Below are positions 43,889-53,433 of a stretch of DNA of 64,000 nucleotides, in pieces. The notes beneath the pieces were generated by a model. The model had not been told where the DNA came from, ran no database searches, and saw only the letters and a program-made list of their open reading frames with translations. Position numbers and translations under genes: made by a program. Numbering within the stretch: the first letter of the stretch is position 1; each line of letters begins with the position of its first letter. Source of the stretch: Cellulomonas sp. JZ18 (GTDB taxonomy: Bacteria > Actinomycetota > Actinomycetes > Actinomycetales > Cellulomonadaceae); NCBI RefSeq assembly GCF_009720485.1, contig NZ_CP045245.1, forward strand, positions 2,728,001 to 2,792,000. The letters are read 5' to 3'.

Positions 43889-44361
43889 AGCGTCCCGGCG
43901 CGGACGGCCGCGACGCCCTGGTTCGCGAGCGCGTCGGCGCGCTCGTTGCCGGGGTCCCCGGCGTGCCCCTTCACCCAGACCCACGTGACGTGGTGCCGCG
44001 CGACCTCGGCGTCGAGCGCCTGCCACAGATCCTTGTTCTTCACGGGCTTCTTGTCCCCGGTGAGCCAGCCGTTGCGCTTCCAGCCGTGCATCCACTTCGT
44101 CAGGCCGTTCATGACGTACGTCGAGTCGACGTGCAGGCGGACGACCGACGGGCCCTTGAGCGCGCGCAGGCCCTCGATGACGGCGGTCAGCTCCATGCGG
44201 TTGTTCGTCGTGACCTTCTCCCCGCCGAACAGCTCGCGCTCGTGCGTGCCGGAGCGCATCCACGCACCCCAGCCGCCGACGCCGGGGTTGCCCTTGCAGG
44301 CGCCGTCGGTCCACATCTCGACGCGGGGCAGGTCGTCACCGGGCAGCAGGTCGTCGCTCAC
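43885..44361 (-). CDS. rnhA: Ribonuclease HI
   Basis: 158 residues, GTG at 44361; another in-frame GTG lies at 44370. The catalytic acidic residues are visible: [43 protein letters not shown] and [12 protein letters not shown]. The basic protrusion [20 protein letters not shown] matches bacterial type HI. It degrades the RNA strand of RNA-DNA hybrids. Confidence 0.93.
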   Translation of the reverse strand: MSDDLLPGDDLPRVEMWTDGACKGNPGVGGWGAWMRSGTHERELFGGEKVTTNNRMELTAVIEGLRALKGPSVVRLHVDSTYVMNGLTKWMHGWKRNGWLTGDKKPVKNKDLWQALDAEVARHHVTWVWVKGHAGDPGNERADALANQGVAAVRAGTL

Positions 44362-44392
44362 GCCGGACACCGTACGGGGTGCGCGCGGCCGC

Positions 44393-46102
44393 TCACGCCG
44401 GCGTCGCGAGCACGGTCTCGCGCACGACCCGGCGCAGCACCTTGCCGACCTGGGAGCGCGGCAGGTCGGGCAGCACGACGACCCGCCGCGGCAGCGCGTA
44501 CCGGGCGAGGCGGGTCTCGCACCAGGCGCGGACGGCGGCGAGGTCGACGCCGGTGGCCCCCTCGTCGAGCACGACGGCCGCGACGACGCTCTCCCCCAGG
44601 TCGCCGGCCGGCACACCGACGACCGCGACGTCGCGCACGCCCGGCATGCCGCGCAGGTGGTCCTCGACCTGCGACGGGTACACCTTGAACCCGCCGCTGA
44701 TGATCATCTCCTTCATGCGGTCGACGAGGACGACGAAGCCGTCCTCCTCGACCTGCACGACGTCCCCGGTGCGCAGCCACCCGCCGGGCAGCAGCTGCTC
44801 GGCGGTCTCCTCCGGCCGGTTCCAGTACCCGGCGAAGACCTGCGGACCGCGGACCAGCAGCTCGCCGCGCTCGCCGGGCGCCACCTCGCGGGTGGGGTCC
44901 TCCTGGTCGACGACCCGCACGTGGGTGGACGGGAACGGCAGGCCGAGCGCGCCGGGGCGGCGGTCGGCCGTCATGGGGTTGCCGAGCGCGACCGGCGACG
45001 TCTCCGTCATGCCGTAGCCCTCGATCACGAGGCCCCCGGTGACGCGCTCCCAGCGCTCGGCCGTCGCGCGCGGCAGGGCCATCGCGCCGCTGATCGCGTA
45101 GCGGAAGGACGTCAGGTCCGCACCGCTCTCCTCCGCGGCCGCGGCGAGCCGGTCGAGCATGGGCGGGACGGCCGGCAGGAACGTGCCCGGGCGGCGCTTC
45201 TGCGCGGCCAGGACGCGTGCCGGGTCGAAGCTCGGCAGCACGACGAGCGTCGCCGCGATGCGCGTCGCGTACGTCAGGCACAGCGTCAGGCCGAACGCGT
45301 GGAAGAACGGCAGGACCGCGTAGACGACCTCCGTGCCCGGGTCGGCCTGCGTCCACGCCTGCCCCTGGATCGCGTTCGCGAGCAGGTTGCGGTGGGTCAG
45401 GACGGCCCCCTTGGGCGTGCCCGTGGTCCCGCCCGTGTACTGCAGGAGCGCGACGTCGGCCGCCGCGGGGCCGGGGACGGACGCGTCGAGCGGACGGGCC
45501 GCCGCGACGAGGCGGTGCCAGTGCGGCACCCCGGCGGGCACCGGACCGCGCATGGCGGCGCGGGTGCGGCGCGCGGTCGGGACGGGCAGCCGCAGCGCGA
45601 ACCGCGCGAGCGGCGGCAGGTCGGCGCTGAGGTCGACCGCGACGACGTGCCGGACCTGGGTCCGGTCCTGCGCCTCCAGCACGCGCGGGACCGCCTGCTC
45701 CCAGACGACCGCGACCGTGGCGCCGCTGTCGGCGAGCTGGTGGGCGAGCTCGTCGGCCGAGTAGGTGGGGTTGTGCTCGACGACCACCGCGCCGAGGCGC
45801 AGCACCGACCAGAACGCGACGAGGTGCGTCGTGCAGTTGGGCAGCACGAGCGCGACCCGGTCGCCGGGGCCGACGCCGAGGTCGCGCAGCACGCCGGCGC
45901 CGCGCGCGACCTGGTCGGCGACCTGCGACCACGTCGTGGTCCTGCCGAGGAAGTCGACGGCGAGACGGTCGGGGTGCTCGCGTGCGGTGCGCTCGAGCGT
46001 GGCGGTGAGGGCCTCGTCCGGGACGTCGACGTCCCGCGGGACGCCGGCCGGCCAGGCGGCGGGGAGGGGTGCGTCCGGGGTGCTGCTGCTCACGAGGGTC
46101 AC
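44393..46102 (-). CDS. Long-chain fatty-acid-CoA ligase (AMP-forming)
   Basis: 569 residues, GTG at 46102. ANL-superfamily motifs: [18 protein letters not shown] (P-loop), [30 protein letters not shown] and [16 protein letters not shown], with the C-terminal lysine in [10 protein letters not shown]. It activates fatty acids to acyl-CoA. A FadD-like role is inferred from the overall similarity to long-chain ligases; chain length is not evident. Confidence 0.9.
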   Translation of the reverse strand: MTLVSSSTPDAPLPAAWPAGVPRDVDVPDEALTATLERTAREHPDRLAVDFLGRTTTWSQVADQVARGAGVLRDLGVGPGDRVALVLPNCTTHLVAFWSVLRLGAVVVEHNPTYSADELAHQLADSGATVAVVWEQAVPRVLEAQDRTQVRHVVAVDLSADLPPLARFALRLPVPTARRTRAAMRGPVPAGVPHWHRLVAAARPLDASVPGPAAADVALLQYTGGTTGTPKGAVLTHRNLLANAIQGQAWTQADPGTEVVYAVLPFFHAFGLTLCLTYATRIAATLVVLPSFDPARVLAAQKRRPGTFLPAVPPMLDRLAAAAEESGADLTSFRYAISGAMALPRATAERWERVTGGLVIEGYGMTETSPVALGNPMTADRRPGALGLPFPSTHVRVVDQEDPTREVAPGERGELLVRGPQVFAGYWNRPEETAEQLLPGGWLRTGDVVQVEEDGFVVLVDRMKEMIISGGFKVYPSQVEDHLRGMPGVRDVAVVGVPAGDLGESVVAAVVLDEGATGVDLAAVRAWCETRLARYALPRRVVVLPDLPRSQVGKVLRRVVRETVLATPA

Positions 46103-46173
46103 GGTAACTTACGGGACCGTAGGTTTCTCGTCGGGCGCCCGGCCGCCGCGGCCGGGCGTGGGAGGATCGTCCG

Positions 46174-46986
46174 GTGCCCGACCCCGCGACGTACGTCCCC
46201 GCCGCCCAGGTGCCGGCGGGCCCCGTCGACGTCCCGGCCGCCGTCGCCCGGCTCGCCGGGAGCGCACCGCTCACGCCCGTGTGGGTCAACGAGCTCGGCG
46301 GGCTGACGTTCCGGCTCGGCGGTGACCGCTACGTCAAGTGGGTCGCGGCGGGCACCCCCGAGATCGACCTGGCCGCCGAGGCCGCCCGCCTCGCGTGGGC
46401 GGCGCCGTTCACCACCGTCCCCCGCGTGCTCGACCAGGGCGCGGACGACGAGGGCGCGTGGCTCGTCACCGCCGCGATCGACGGCCGCAGCGCGGTCGAC
46501 CCCCTGTGGCTCGCGCGGCCCGAGCAGGCGGCGACCGCGATCGGCCGCGGGCTGCGGGCGCTGCACGACGCGCTGCCGGTCGGCGAGTGCCCGTTCGCCT
46601 GGTCGGCGCACGACCGCCTCACCCGTGCGCTGCAGCACCTCGACGCCGGCGACACCCCCGCGGCCTGGTCGCCCGAGCACCGCGGCATGAGCGCCGCGGA
46701 GGCCCGCTACCGCCTCACCGACCCGCCGGAGCCCGACCGGCTCGTGGTCTGCCACGGCGACGCCTGCGCGCCCAACACGCTCCTCGCCGACGACGGCACG
46801 GTGGCCGGTCACGTCGACCTGGGCCGGCTCGGCGTCGCCGACCGCTGGGCGGACCTCGCGGTCGCCGCGTGGAGCATCGACTGGAACCACGGGCTCGGGT
46901 ACGACCGGCACGTCTACGACGGCTACGGGATCGAGCCCGACCCCGACCGCATCGCCTACTACCGACTCCTCTGGGACGCCTCGTGA
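46174..46986 (+). CDS. Aminoglycoside phosphotransferase (APH)-family kinase
   Basis: 270 residues, GTG at 46174 with GGGAGG upstream. Kinase-like motifs: VCHGDACAPNTLL (catalytic H-G-D-x-x-x-x-N) and GHVDLGRLGVADRWADLA (metal-binding D with APH(3')-type G-R-x-G-x-A-D-R). By motif it is of the APH(3')/APH(2'') type. An isolated chromosomal copy may be an intrinsic resistance enzyme or act on another alcohol. Confidence 0.85.
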   Translation: MPDPATYVPAAQVPAGPVDVPAAVARLAGSAPLTPVWVNELGGLTFRLGGDRYVKWVAAGTPEIDLAAEAARLAWAAPFTTVPRVLDQGADDEGAWLVTAAIDGRSAVDPLWLARPEQAATAIGRGLRALHDALPVGECPFAWSAHDRLTRALQHLDAGDTPAAWSPEHRGMSAAEARYRLTDPPEPDRLVVCHGDACAPNTLLADDGTVAGHVDLGRLGVADRWADLAVAAWSIDWNHGLGYDRHVYDGYGIEPDPDRIAYYRLLWDAS

Positions 46987-47038
46987 CCTCTCCCCACGCG
47001 ATCGCACGCCACGCTCACGATCCCGCGGGGACCCCGGC

Positions 47039-49633
47039 ATGACCGCGACGACGGGCACCGGCCCGCTCACCGCCCGCCTGCCCCGGGGCGCCGACGCCCA
47101 CGACCCCGACGCGCTGTACGAGGCGTTCACGACCTGGGCCGCCGACCAGGGGCTGCGGCTGTACCCGCACCAGGAGGAGGCGCTGCTCGAGCTCGTCTCC
47201 GACTCCCACGTCATCCTGTCGACGCCGACCGGGTCCGGGAAGTCGCTCGCGGGCGTCGCGGCGCACGCGGTCGCGCTCGCGCAGGGCCGCCGGTCGTTCT
47301 ACACCGCGCCGATCAAGGCCCTCGTGAGCGAGAAGTTCTTCGCGCTCGTCGAGGTCTTCGGCTCCGAGAACGTCGGGATGATGACGGGCGACACGGCCGT
47401 CAACGCCCAGGCCCCCATCGTCTGCTGCACGGCCGAGATCCTGGCGAACCTCGCGCTGCGCGACGGCCCCGACGCGGACGTCGGCCTCGTGGTCATGGAC
47501 GAGTTCCACTACTACGCCGACCCGCAGCGCGGCTGGGCGTGGCAGGTGCCGCTCCTGGAGCTGACGCGCACGCAGTTCCTGCTCATGTCCGCCACCCTCG
47601 GCGACGTCACGTTCTTCGAGGAGGACCTGCGGCGCCGCACGGGCCGTGAGGTCGCGGTCGTCGCGAACGCGGAGCGGCCCGTCCCGCTGACGTTCTCGTA
47701 CGTCGTCGAGCCGCTGCACGAGCTGCTCGACGAGCTGGTGCAGACGCACCGCGCACCCGTGTACGTCGTGCACTTCACGCAGAAGGAGGCGGTCGAGCGC
47801 GCGCAGGCGCTGCTGTCCTCGACGCTCGCGAGCCGCGCGCAGCGCGACGCGATCGCCGCCGAGCTCGGCGCGTTCCGGTTCGGACCCGGGTTCGGGAAGA
47901 CGCTCTCGCGCCTGCTGCGGCACGGCGTCGGCGTGCACCACGCGGGGATGCTGCCCAAGTACCGGCGGGTCGTCGAGCGGCTCACGCAGAAGGGCCTGCT
48001 GCCGGTCGTGTGCGGCACCGACACGCTCGGAGTGGGCATCAACGTGCCCATCCGCACGGTCGTGCTGACGTCCCTCGTCAAGTACGACGGGCAGCGCATG
48101 CGGCACCTCACGGCGCGCGAGTTCCACCAGATCGCCGGCCGCGCCGGCCGGGCGGGCTTCGACACGGTCGGCGAGGTCGTCGTCATGGCGCCCGAGCACG
48201 TGATCGAGAACCGCAAGGCGCTGCTCAAGGCGGGCGACGACCCGAAGAAGCAGAAGAAGATCGTCCGCAAGCAGGCGCCGGCCGGCCACGTCAACTGGAC
48301 CGACAAGACGTTCGAGCGCCTGCGGGACGCCCCGCCCGAGCCGCTGACGTCCAGCTTCCACGTGTCGCACGCGATGGTGCTGCACGTGCTGCAGCGCGGA
48401 CGCGACGGGCGGGCCGACCCGATCGCGGTCATGACGCACCTGCTCACCGACAACCACGAGCCCGAGGGCGCGCGCGCCCGCCACGTGCGCCGCGCGGTCG
48501 ACGTCTACCGCTCGCTGCGCGCGGGCGGTGTCGTCGAGCGCCCCTGGGTGGACGACCCGGACGCCCCGCGCGGGCGCCGCCGCACCGTGGCGCTGGTGGC
48601 CGACCTGCCGCCGACGTTCGCCCTCGACCAGGCACTCTCCCCCTTCGCCTACGCCGCGCTCGACCTGCTCGACCCCGAGGACCCCGGGTACGCGCACGAC
48701 GTCGTCTCCGTCATCGAGGCGACGCTCGACGACCCGCGCCAGGTGCTCGCGGCGCAGGAGAACAAGGCCCGCGGCGAGGCGGTCGCCGCCATGAAGGCCG
48801 AGGGCCTCGACTACGACGAGCGCATGGCCCTGCTCGAGGACGTCACGTACCCGCGCCCGCTGGCCGAGCTGCTCGAGCACGCGTTCGCGACGTACCGGCG
48901 CACCAACCCGTGGGTCGCCGACCTCGCCCTGTCGCCGAAGTCGGTCGTGCGGGACATGCACGAGCGGGCCGCCACGTTCGCGGAGTACGTCTCGCTGTAC
49001 AACCTCGACCGCACCGAGGGCGTCCTGCTGCGCTACCTCGCCGACGCCTACCGCGCGCTGCGCCGCACGGTGCCCGAGGACCGCCGCACCGAGGAGCTCG
49101 AGGAGCTCGTCGCCTGGCTCGGCGACCTCGTGCGCCGCACCGACTCCAGCCTGCTGGACGAGTGGGAGCGCCTGGCGAACCCGACGGACGACCCCGCCGC
49201 GGCGGCCGACGAGGACGACGACACACCTCCGCCCGTCACCGCGGACCCGCGCGTCTTCCGGGCGCTCGTGCGCGGTGCGCTGTTCCGCCGCGTCGAGCTC
49301 GTCGCCCGCGAGGCGTGGGGCGCGCTGGCCGCGCTGGGCGACGTCGACGGCGACGGCCGCCCGTGGGACGCCGACCGGTGGGCCGACGCGATCGACCCGT
49401 ACTGGGACCTGCACGACGAGGTCCTCACCGGGCCCGCGGCGCGTGGGCCGGCGCTGTTCCAGGTCACGCCGTCGCAGGGCCGGGGCCCGGCCGCCGGGAC
49501 GTGGCACGTGCGCCAGGTCCTCGACGACCCGGCCGGGGACCACGACTGGCGCATCGACGCGCTCGTCGACCTCGCCGCGTCCGACGAGGCCGGCGAGGTG
49601 CGTCTCCGGGTGCTCGAGGTGGGGCCGCTCTGA
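47039..49633 (+). CDS. DEAD/DEAH-box superfamily 2 helicase with DUF3516
   Basis: 864 residues. Motif I STPTGSGKSL, a DEFHYY motif II (unusual for DEVH/DEAD), SAT motif III (LLMSATLGD), GVHHAGMLPKYRR, GTDTLGVGINVP (motif V) and HQIAGRAGRAGF (motif VI) place it near Ski2/Mtr4-like RNA helicases. The C-terminal third (from about residue 500) corresponds to DUF3516, found on actinobacterial helicases. Likely RNA unwinding or turnover. Confidence 0.88.
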   Translation: MTATTGTGPLTARLPRGADAHDPDALYEAFTTWAADQGLRLYPHQEEALLELVSDSHVILSTPTGSGKSLAGVAAHAVALAQGRRSFYTAPIKALVSEKFFALVEVFGSENVGMMTGDTAVNAQAPIVCCTAEILANLALRDGPDADVGLVVMDEFHYYADPQRGWAWQVPLLELTRTQFLLMSATLGDVTFFEEDLRRRTGREVAVVANAERPVPLTFSYVVEPLHELLDELVQTHRAPVYVVHFTQKEAVERAQALLSSTLASRAQRDAIAAELGAFRFGPGFGKTLSRLLRHGVGVHHAGMLPKYRRVVERLTQKGLLPVVCGTDTLGVGINVPIRTVVLTSLVKYDGQRMRHLTAREFHQIAGRAGRAGFDTVGEVVVMAPEHVIENRKALLKAGDDPKKQKKIVRKQAPAGHVNWTDKTFERLRDAPPEPLTSSFHVSHAMVLHVLQRGRDGRADPIAVMTHLLTDNHEPEGARARHVRRAVDVYRSLRAGGVVERPWVDDPDAPRGRRRTVALVADLPPTFALDQALSPFAYAALDLLDPEDPGYAHDVVSVIEATLDDPRQVLAAQENKARGEAVAAMKAEGLDYDERMALLEDVTYPRPLAELLEHAFATYRRTNPWVADLALSPKSVVRDMHERAATFAEYVSLYNLDRTEGVLLRYLADAYRALRRTVPEDRRTEELEELVAWLGDLVRRTDSSLLDEWERLANPTDDPAAAADEDDDTPPPVTADPRVFRALVRGALFRRVELVAREAWGALAALGDVDGDGRPWDADRWADAIDPYWDLHDEVLTGPAARGPALFQVTPSQGRGPAAGTWHVRQVLDDPAGDHDWRIDALVDLAASDEAGEVRLRVLEVGPL

Positions 49634-49674
49634 CCCGCGCCCCGGCGGCCGCGGCCGCACCCGGGCCCCTCCGG

Positions 49675-49717
49675 TGAGGTGAGGCTGTCCTGCATATGCG
49701 CAGGTCAGGGCAGCCTT
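49675..49717 (+). promoter_or_regulatory. Two IdeR/DtxR-box-like sites upstream of the VIT-family gene
   Basis: TGAGGTGAGGCTGTCCTGC (49675-49693) matches 13 of 19 positions of the iron-box consensus TTAGGTTAGGCTAACCTAA. A weaker second copy begins at 49700. They lie 43-85 bases before the ATG of a probable iron/manganese vacuolar-type transporter, where IdeR control would make sense. Confidence 0.45.
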
Positions 49718-49759
49718 TCCTGCGATGACAGGCATCGCGGACCGGCCTAGCGTGGGGAC

Positions 49760-50362
49760 ATGACCACGCTCGGCGGACACCTCACGGGTCTCGTGCAGAG
49801 CCCCGGCGGACCCCGCCCCACGCACTCCGCGCGGGGCCTCAACTGGCTGCGCGCCGGTGTGCTCGGCGCGAACGACGGCATCGTCTCGATCGCGGCCACC
49901 GTGGTCGGCGTCGCGGGTGCCTCGACCTCCACGCGGACCATCGCCCTCGCCGGCGGCGCGGCCCTCGTCGCGGGTGCCCTCTCGATGGCGGCCGGCGAGT
50001 ACGTGTCCGTGAGCAGCCAGCGGGACGCCGAGCGCGTCGCCGCCGCCGAGGGGCGTCCCATCGGCGGGGCCGACGACGAGGAGGCGTTCACGAACCCGTG
50101 GCACGCCGCGCTCGCGTCGTTCGTCGCCTTCACCCTCGGCGGGCTCGTGCCGCTGCTCGTCGTGCTGGCGCCGTGGTCGGTCGCCGCCCGCGTCCCCGTG
50201 ACCGTCGCCGCGGTCGTCGCCGCGCTCGTCGCGCTCGGGTGGTCGTCCGCGCGGTTCACCGGTGCCGCCACGGGCCGCGTCGTGCTGCGCAACGTCGTCG
50301 GGGGGTCCGTGGCGATGGCCGTGACGTTCGGCATCGGCGCGCTCGTCGGGGTCGCGGTCTAG
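49760..50362 (+). CDS. VIT1/CCC1-family iron/manganese transporter
   Basis: 200 residues, ATG at 49760. It begins with the family's RGLNWLRAGVLGANDGIVSI motif and SMAAGEYVSVSSQRDAE (the metal-binding helix region), with five hydrophobic segments, two of them in the C-terminal half. A cytosolic metal-binding loop follows the second segment. It exports Fe2+ or Mn2+ from the cytoplasm. The putative iron boxes upstream suggest iron-dependent control. Confidence 0.9.
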   Translation: MTTLGGHLTGLVQSPGGPRPTHSARGLNWLRAGVLGANDGIVSIAATVVGVAGASTSTRTIALAGGAALVAGALSMAAGEYVSVSSQRDAERVAAAEGRPIGGADDEEAFTNPWHAALASFVAFTLGGLVPLLVVLAPWSVAARVPVTVAAVVAALVALGWSSARFTGAATGRVVLRNVVGGSVAMAVTFGIGALVGVAV

Positions 50363-50420
50363 CGGCACCCGACCAGGGGTCCAGCGGCACTCGACCAGGG
50401 ACCGCGGGCACCGACCAGGC
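50361..50420. repeat. Three direct repeats of about 18 bp between VIT and ybaK
   Basis: Two near-identical 18-base copies (50361-50378 and 50383-50400, AGCGGCAC(C/T)CGACCAGGG) are spaced 22 bases apart, with a degenerate third at 50404-50420. No coding role is seen. Confidence 0.7.
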
Positions 50421-50445
50421 ACGTCTCGGGCCCTACCCTGTCGCC

Positions 50446-50946
50446 ATGGCGCGCAGCGGCACGCGGTCGACGTCCGGCACACCGGCCCTCGTGGCCCTCG
50501 CCGCTGCCGGCGTGCCGCACACGGCGCACACGTACGTCCACGACCCGGCCTCCGACCTCGGCTACGGCCTGGAGGCCGCGCAGGCCCTGGGCGTCGACCC
50601 CGAGCAGGTCTTCAAGACCCTCGTCGCGGACGTCGAGGGCACGCTCACGGTCGCCGTCGTTCCCGTCACGGGGCGCCTCGACCTCAAGGCCCTGGCACAG
50701 GCCGTCGGCGCCAAGCGCGCGGTCATGGCCGAGCCGCACGCCGCGGAGCGCGCGACCGGCTACGTCGTCGGCGGCATCTCGCCGCTCGGCCAGCGCACGC
50801 GGCTGCGCACCGTGGTCGACGAGACCGTGTGGCTGTTCGACACCGTGCTCGTCTCCGGCGGCCGCCGCGGCCTGGACGTCGAGCTCGCGCCCGACGACCT
50901 CGTGCGCCTCACCGGGGCGGTCGTCGCGGCGGTCGCGGCCGGCTGA
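50446..50946 (+). CDS. ybaK: Cys-tRNA(Pro)/Cys-tRNA(Cys) deacylase YbaK/EbsC family
   Basis: 166 residues, ATG at 50446. The family pattern includes GVDPEQVFKTLVADVEG, the conserved Lys in KTLV, AVVPVTGRLDLKALAQAVGA and GYVVGGISPLGQR. It hydrolyses mischarged aminoacyl-tRNA (Cys-tRNA-Pro). Core gene, no coupled neighbour. Confidence 0.9.
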   Translation: MARSGTRSTSGTPALVALAAAGVPHTAHTYVHDPASDLGYGLEAAQALGVDPEQVFKTLVADVEGTLTVAVVPVTGRLDLKALAQAVGAKRAVMAEPHAAERATGYVVGGISPLGQRTRLRTVVDETVWLFDTVLVSGGRRGLDVELAPDDLVRLTGAVVAAVAAG

Positions 50947-50955
50947 GCGCCGCCC

Positions 50956-51354
50956 TCAGCGCCCGTACGCCGCGAACGGCCGGTCGGTGGGGACGATGTC
51001 CTTGCCGAGCGGCACGAGCGAGACGGGGATCAGCTTGAGGTTCGCGATGCCCAGCGGGATGCCGACGATCGACAGGAACAGCGGGATCGCGGTCGCCACG
51101 TGCCCGATCGCGAGCCAGATGCCGGCGACGACGACCCAGATCACGTTGCCGATGGTCGACCACGCCCCGGCGGTGGGCTTGTCCACGACCGTGCGGCCGA
51201 ACGGCCACAGCACGTAGCTCGCGATGCGGAACGAGGCGATCCCGAACGGGATCGTGACGATCAGCAGGCAGCACAGGACGCCCGCCGCCACGTACCCCAG
51301 GGCGAGCCAGGCGCCGGCGAGCACGAGCCAGATGACGTTGAGCAGGGTGGTCAC
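50956..51354 (-). CDS. YccF-family membrane protein
   Basis: 132 residues, GTG at 51354. Two similar halves each contain a hydrophobic segment (NVIWLVLAGAWLALGYV; NVIWVVVAGIWLAIGHV) followed by IPFGIA or IPLGIA, the DUF307 repeat plan. Function unknown; inner-membrane location. It converges on ybaK with a 9-base gap. Confidence 0.85.
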   Translation of the reverse strand: MTTLLNVIWLVLAGAWLALGYVAAGVLCCLLIVTIPFGIASFRIASYVLWPFGRTVVDKPTAGAWSTIGNVIWVVVAGIWLAIGHVATAIPLFLSIVGIPLGIANLKLIPVSLVPLGKDIVPTDRPFAAYGR

Positions 51355-51414
51355 CCCACCACGGTCGCACGGTCTGCGGCGACGGCGACATCCGGGACGC
51401 CCCGGAGCCGACCC

Positions 51415-51969
51415 TCAGTTCAGCGCCGGGTCGTCCGGCGCGGTCCACAGCAGCGCGTTCTCGTCCGGCTGACGGCGCAGCACGCGCCGCCACAGGCCCG
51501 CGGGGTCGACCGCGAACGGGTCGTCGGGCAGCGCGTCCACGACGATCCAGCCCTTCGCCGCGACCTCCTCGTCCAGCTGGCCCGCCGCCCAGCCCGCGTA
51601 CCCGACGAACACGCGCAGCCCCCGCACGCCGCGCGCCACGACCTCCGGCGGCGCGTCGAGGTCGACGAGCCCGAGCCCCGGCGTGAGCGGACGGACGCCC
51701 GGCGGCAGGTCGACCGCACCCGGCAGGCCCGCGAGGCCCAGGGCGGCGTCCCGCCCGACCGGACCACCGCCGAACAGCACGCCGGGCGCCGTCACGTGCG
51801 GGCGCCAGGCCGGCAGGACGGCCGCGACGTCGACGTCCAGCGGACGGTCGAGGACGACGCCGAGCGCCCCGCCTCCCGTGTGCTCGAGCACGAGCACGAC
51901 GCTGCGCCGGAAGCTGGGGTCGCGCAGGCCCGGCGTGGCCACGAGGAGTCGTCCGGTCGAGCCGTCCAT
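51415..51969 (-). CDS. AlgH/YqgE-family protein
   Basis: 184 residues from the ATG at 51969; ATGs at 51978 and 51981 are close alternatives. Family start GRLLVATPGLRDPSFRRSVV, then ALGVVLDRPL, LFGGGPVGRDA and RVFVGYAGWAAGQLDEEVAA. Cytosolic protein of debated function (once linked to alginate regulation). Divergent from yggS by 36 bases. Confidence 0.88.
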   Translation of the reverse strand: MDGSTGRLLVATPGLRDPSFRRSVVLVLEHTGGGALGVVLDRPLDVDVAAVLPAWRPHVTAPGVLFGGGPVGRDAALGLAGLPGAVDLPPGVRPLTPGLGLVDLDAPPEVVARGVRGLRVFVGYAGWAAGQLDEEVAAKGWIVVDALPDDPFAVDPAGLWRRVLRRQPDENALLWTAPDDPALN

Positions 51970-52005
51970 GCGGCCCATCATGGCCCGGCGGTACCGTCGG
52001 GACCC

Positions 52006-52797
52006 GTGGAGCGGCCGGACGACCCCGAGGACCGCGCACGGCACGTCGCCGCGCGCCTGGCGGAGCTGCGCGCACGCGTGGCCCGGGCGGAGGGCGCGGC
52101 CGGACGGCAGCCGGGTGCCGTGCGCGTCCTGCTCGCCGGCAAGACGATGGACGCGGCCACGGTGCGCGCGGCGCTCCTCGCGGACGCCGACGCGCGGGCG
52201 GCCGGCTCCGGCACCGCCCCGGTCCTGCTCGGCGAGAACCGGGTGCAGGAGCTCGTGGCGAAGGCGCCCGTCCTGGCGGACCTGGCGCCGACCTGGCACC
52301 TCATCGGGCCGCTGCAGTCGAACAAGGTCGCCGCGGTCCTGCGCTGGGCGCACGCGGTCGAGTCCGTCGCGGACGTGACGCTGGCGCGCCGCCTCAGCGA
52401 GCGCGTGCGCGAGCGGACCGTCCCGCTGGACGTGTGGGTCCAGGTCAACGTCTCCGGTGAGCCGACCAAGCACGGCGTGGCGCCGGGGGCGGCGCACGAC
52501 CTCGCCCTGCAGGTCGCCGCGCTGCCCGGGCTCCGTCTGGCCGGCTTCATGACCGTCGGCGCGAACACCCCGGACGAGGCGGTCGTCCGGTCCGGCTACG
52601 CGCTCCTGCGACGCGTGCGGGACGACGTGGTGGCGTCGGGAGCGCCGGGCACCGCGGAGGCGCACGGTCTCTCGATGGGGATGAGCCGCGACCTCGAGGC
52701 CGCCGTCGCCGAGGGCGCCACGGTCGTGCGGATCGGCACGGCGGTGTTCGGCGCGCGGCCCGCGGCGACCGGCACGGGCAGCGCCCCCGCCCGGTAG
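52006..52797 (+). CDS. yggS: YggS/PROSC-family PLP homeostasis protein
   Basis: 263 residues from the GTG at 52006. LLGENRVQELVAKAP, WHLIGPLQSNKVAAVLRWA, VWVQVNVSGEPTKHGVAPG and LSMGMSRDLEAAVAEGATVV with RIGTAVFG are the classic PROSC motifs. The usual PLP-lysine strand is recognisable as VRVLLAGKTMD, with Gly-Lys in place of the typical Val-(Ser/Thr)-Lys. It buffers PLP in the cytosol. Confidence 0.88.
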   Translation: MERPDDPEDRARHVAARLAELRARVARAEGAAGRQPGAVRVLLAGKTMDAATVRAALLADADARAAGSGTAPVLLGENRVQELVAKAPVLADLAPTWHLIGPLQSNKVAAVLRWAHAVESVADVTLARRLSERVRERTVPLDVWVQVNVSGEPTKHGVAPGAAHDLALQVAALPGLRLAGFMTVGANTPDEAVVRSGYALLRRVRDDVVASGAPGTAEAHGLSMGMSRDLEAAVAEGATVVRIGTAVFGARPAATGTGSAPAR

Positions 52798-52929
52798 GCG
52801 CGCGCCGCCGCCCGCCGGCGCACGTCGGGCTCCGTGAGCAGCGCGCGCCGGGCCAGCACGTCCAGGCGGCGCCGTGCCCGCTCGTCCTCCGCCACCCGCG
52901 TCCTCCCGCACCCGTGCCCGTCGTGGTCC

Positions 52930-52982
52930 GTGCCGCCGGTGCGGACGGCGTCCCCCTGCGTCGTCGTCCGCACCGGCGGCAC
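52930..52982. terminator. 17-bp stem hairpin in the 255-base gap after yggS
   Basis: Arms 52930-52946 and 52966-52982 are exact reverse complements around a 19-base loop. The rest of the gap (52798-53052) holds no convincing gene. Possible terminator for yggS. Confidence 0.5.
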
Positions 52983-53052
52983 CGGCACGTCGCAGGAGCG
53001 CGCAGGGGGCGTCCTGATACGTCCACCGCGCGGCGCTGGGAGGATGGGCGCC

Positions 53053-53433
53053 ATGGACGCCCCCGCGCCCCGCACGCGCCGTCGGTTCCCCGCCCGCGTC
53101 TACGCCACCGGGTCCGAGCCGGACGCGCGCTTCTCCCTCGCGAACGAGCGGACGTTCCTCGCCTGGGCGCGGACCGCGCTCGCGCTGCTCGCCGCCGGGG
53201 TCGCGCTCGAGGCCCTCGACCCGCCCGTGGAGCCGGGCCTGCGCATGGCGGCGGCGGTCGTGCTCGTGGCGCTCGGCGTTCTCGCCCCGGTCCTGGCGTG
53301 GGTGGGCTGGGCACGTGCGGAGCGTGCGATGCGGCGCTCCGAGCCGTTGCCGGCCCCGTCGGCGTTCGGGCTGCTCGTGGTCGGTCTCGTCGCCGCGGGC
53401 GTGCTGGTCCTCGTGGGGCTGGTCCGGGCGTGA
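53053..53433 (+). CDS. YidH-type DUF202 membrane protein
   Basis: 126 residues, ATG at 53053. DUF202 signature ANERTFLAWARTALALLAAG with three hydrophobic segments. Function unknown. It overlaps the next gene (GTGA), and the pair forms a small membrane-protein operon. Confidence 0.82.
   Translation: MDAPAPRTRRRFPARVYATGSEPDARFSLANERTFLAWARTALALLAAGVALEALDPPVEPGLRMAAAVVLVALGVLAPVLAWVGWARAERAMRRSEPLPAPSAFGLLVVGLVAAGVLVLVGLVRA

Noticed and set aside
47015..50482. 1155-codon minus-strand frame over the helicase and VIT genes
   Set aside because: Antisense shadow of two well-supported genes; no motifs.
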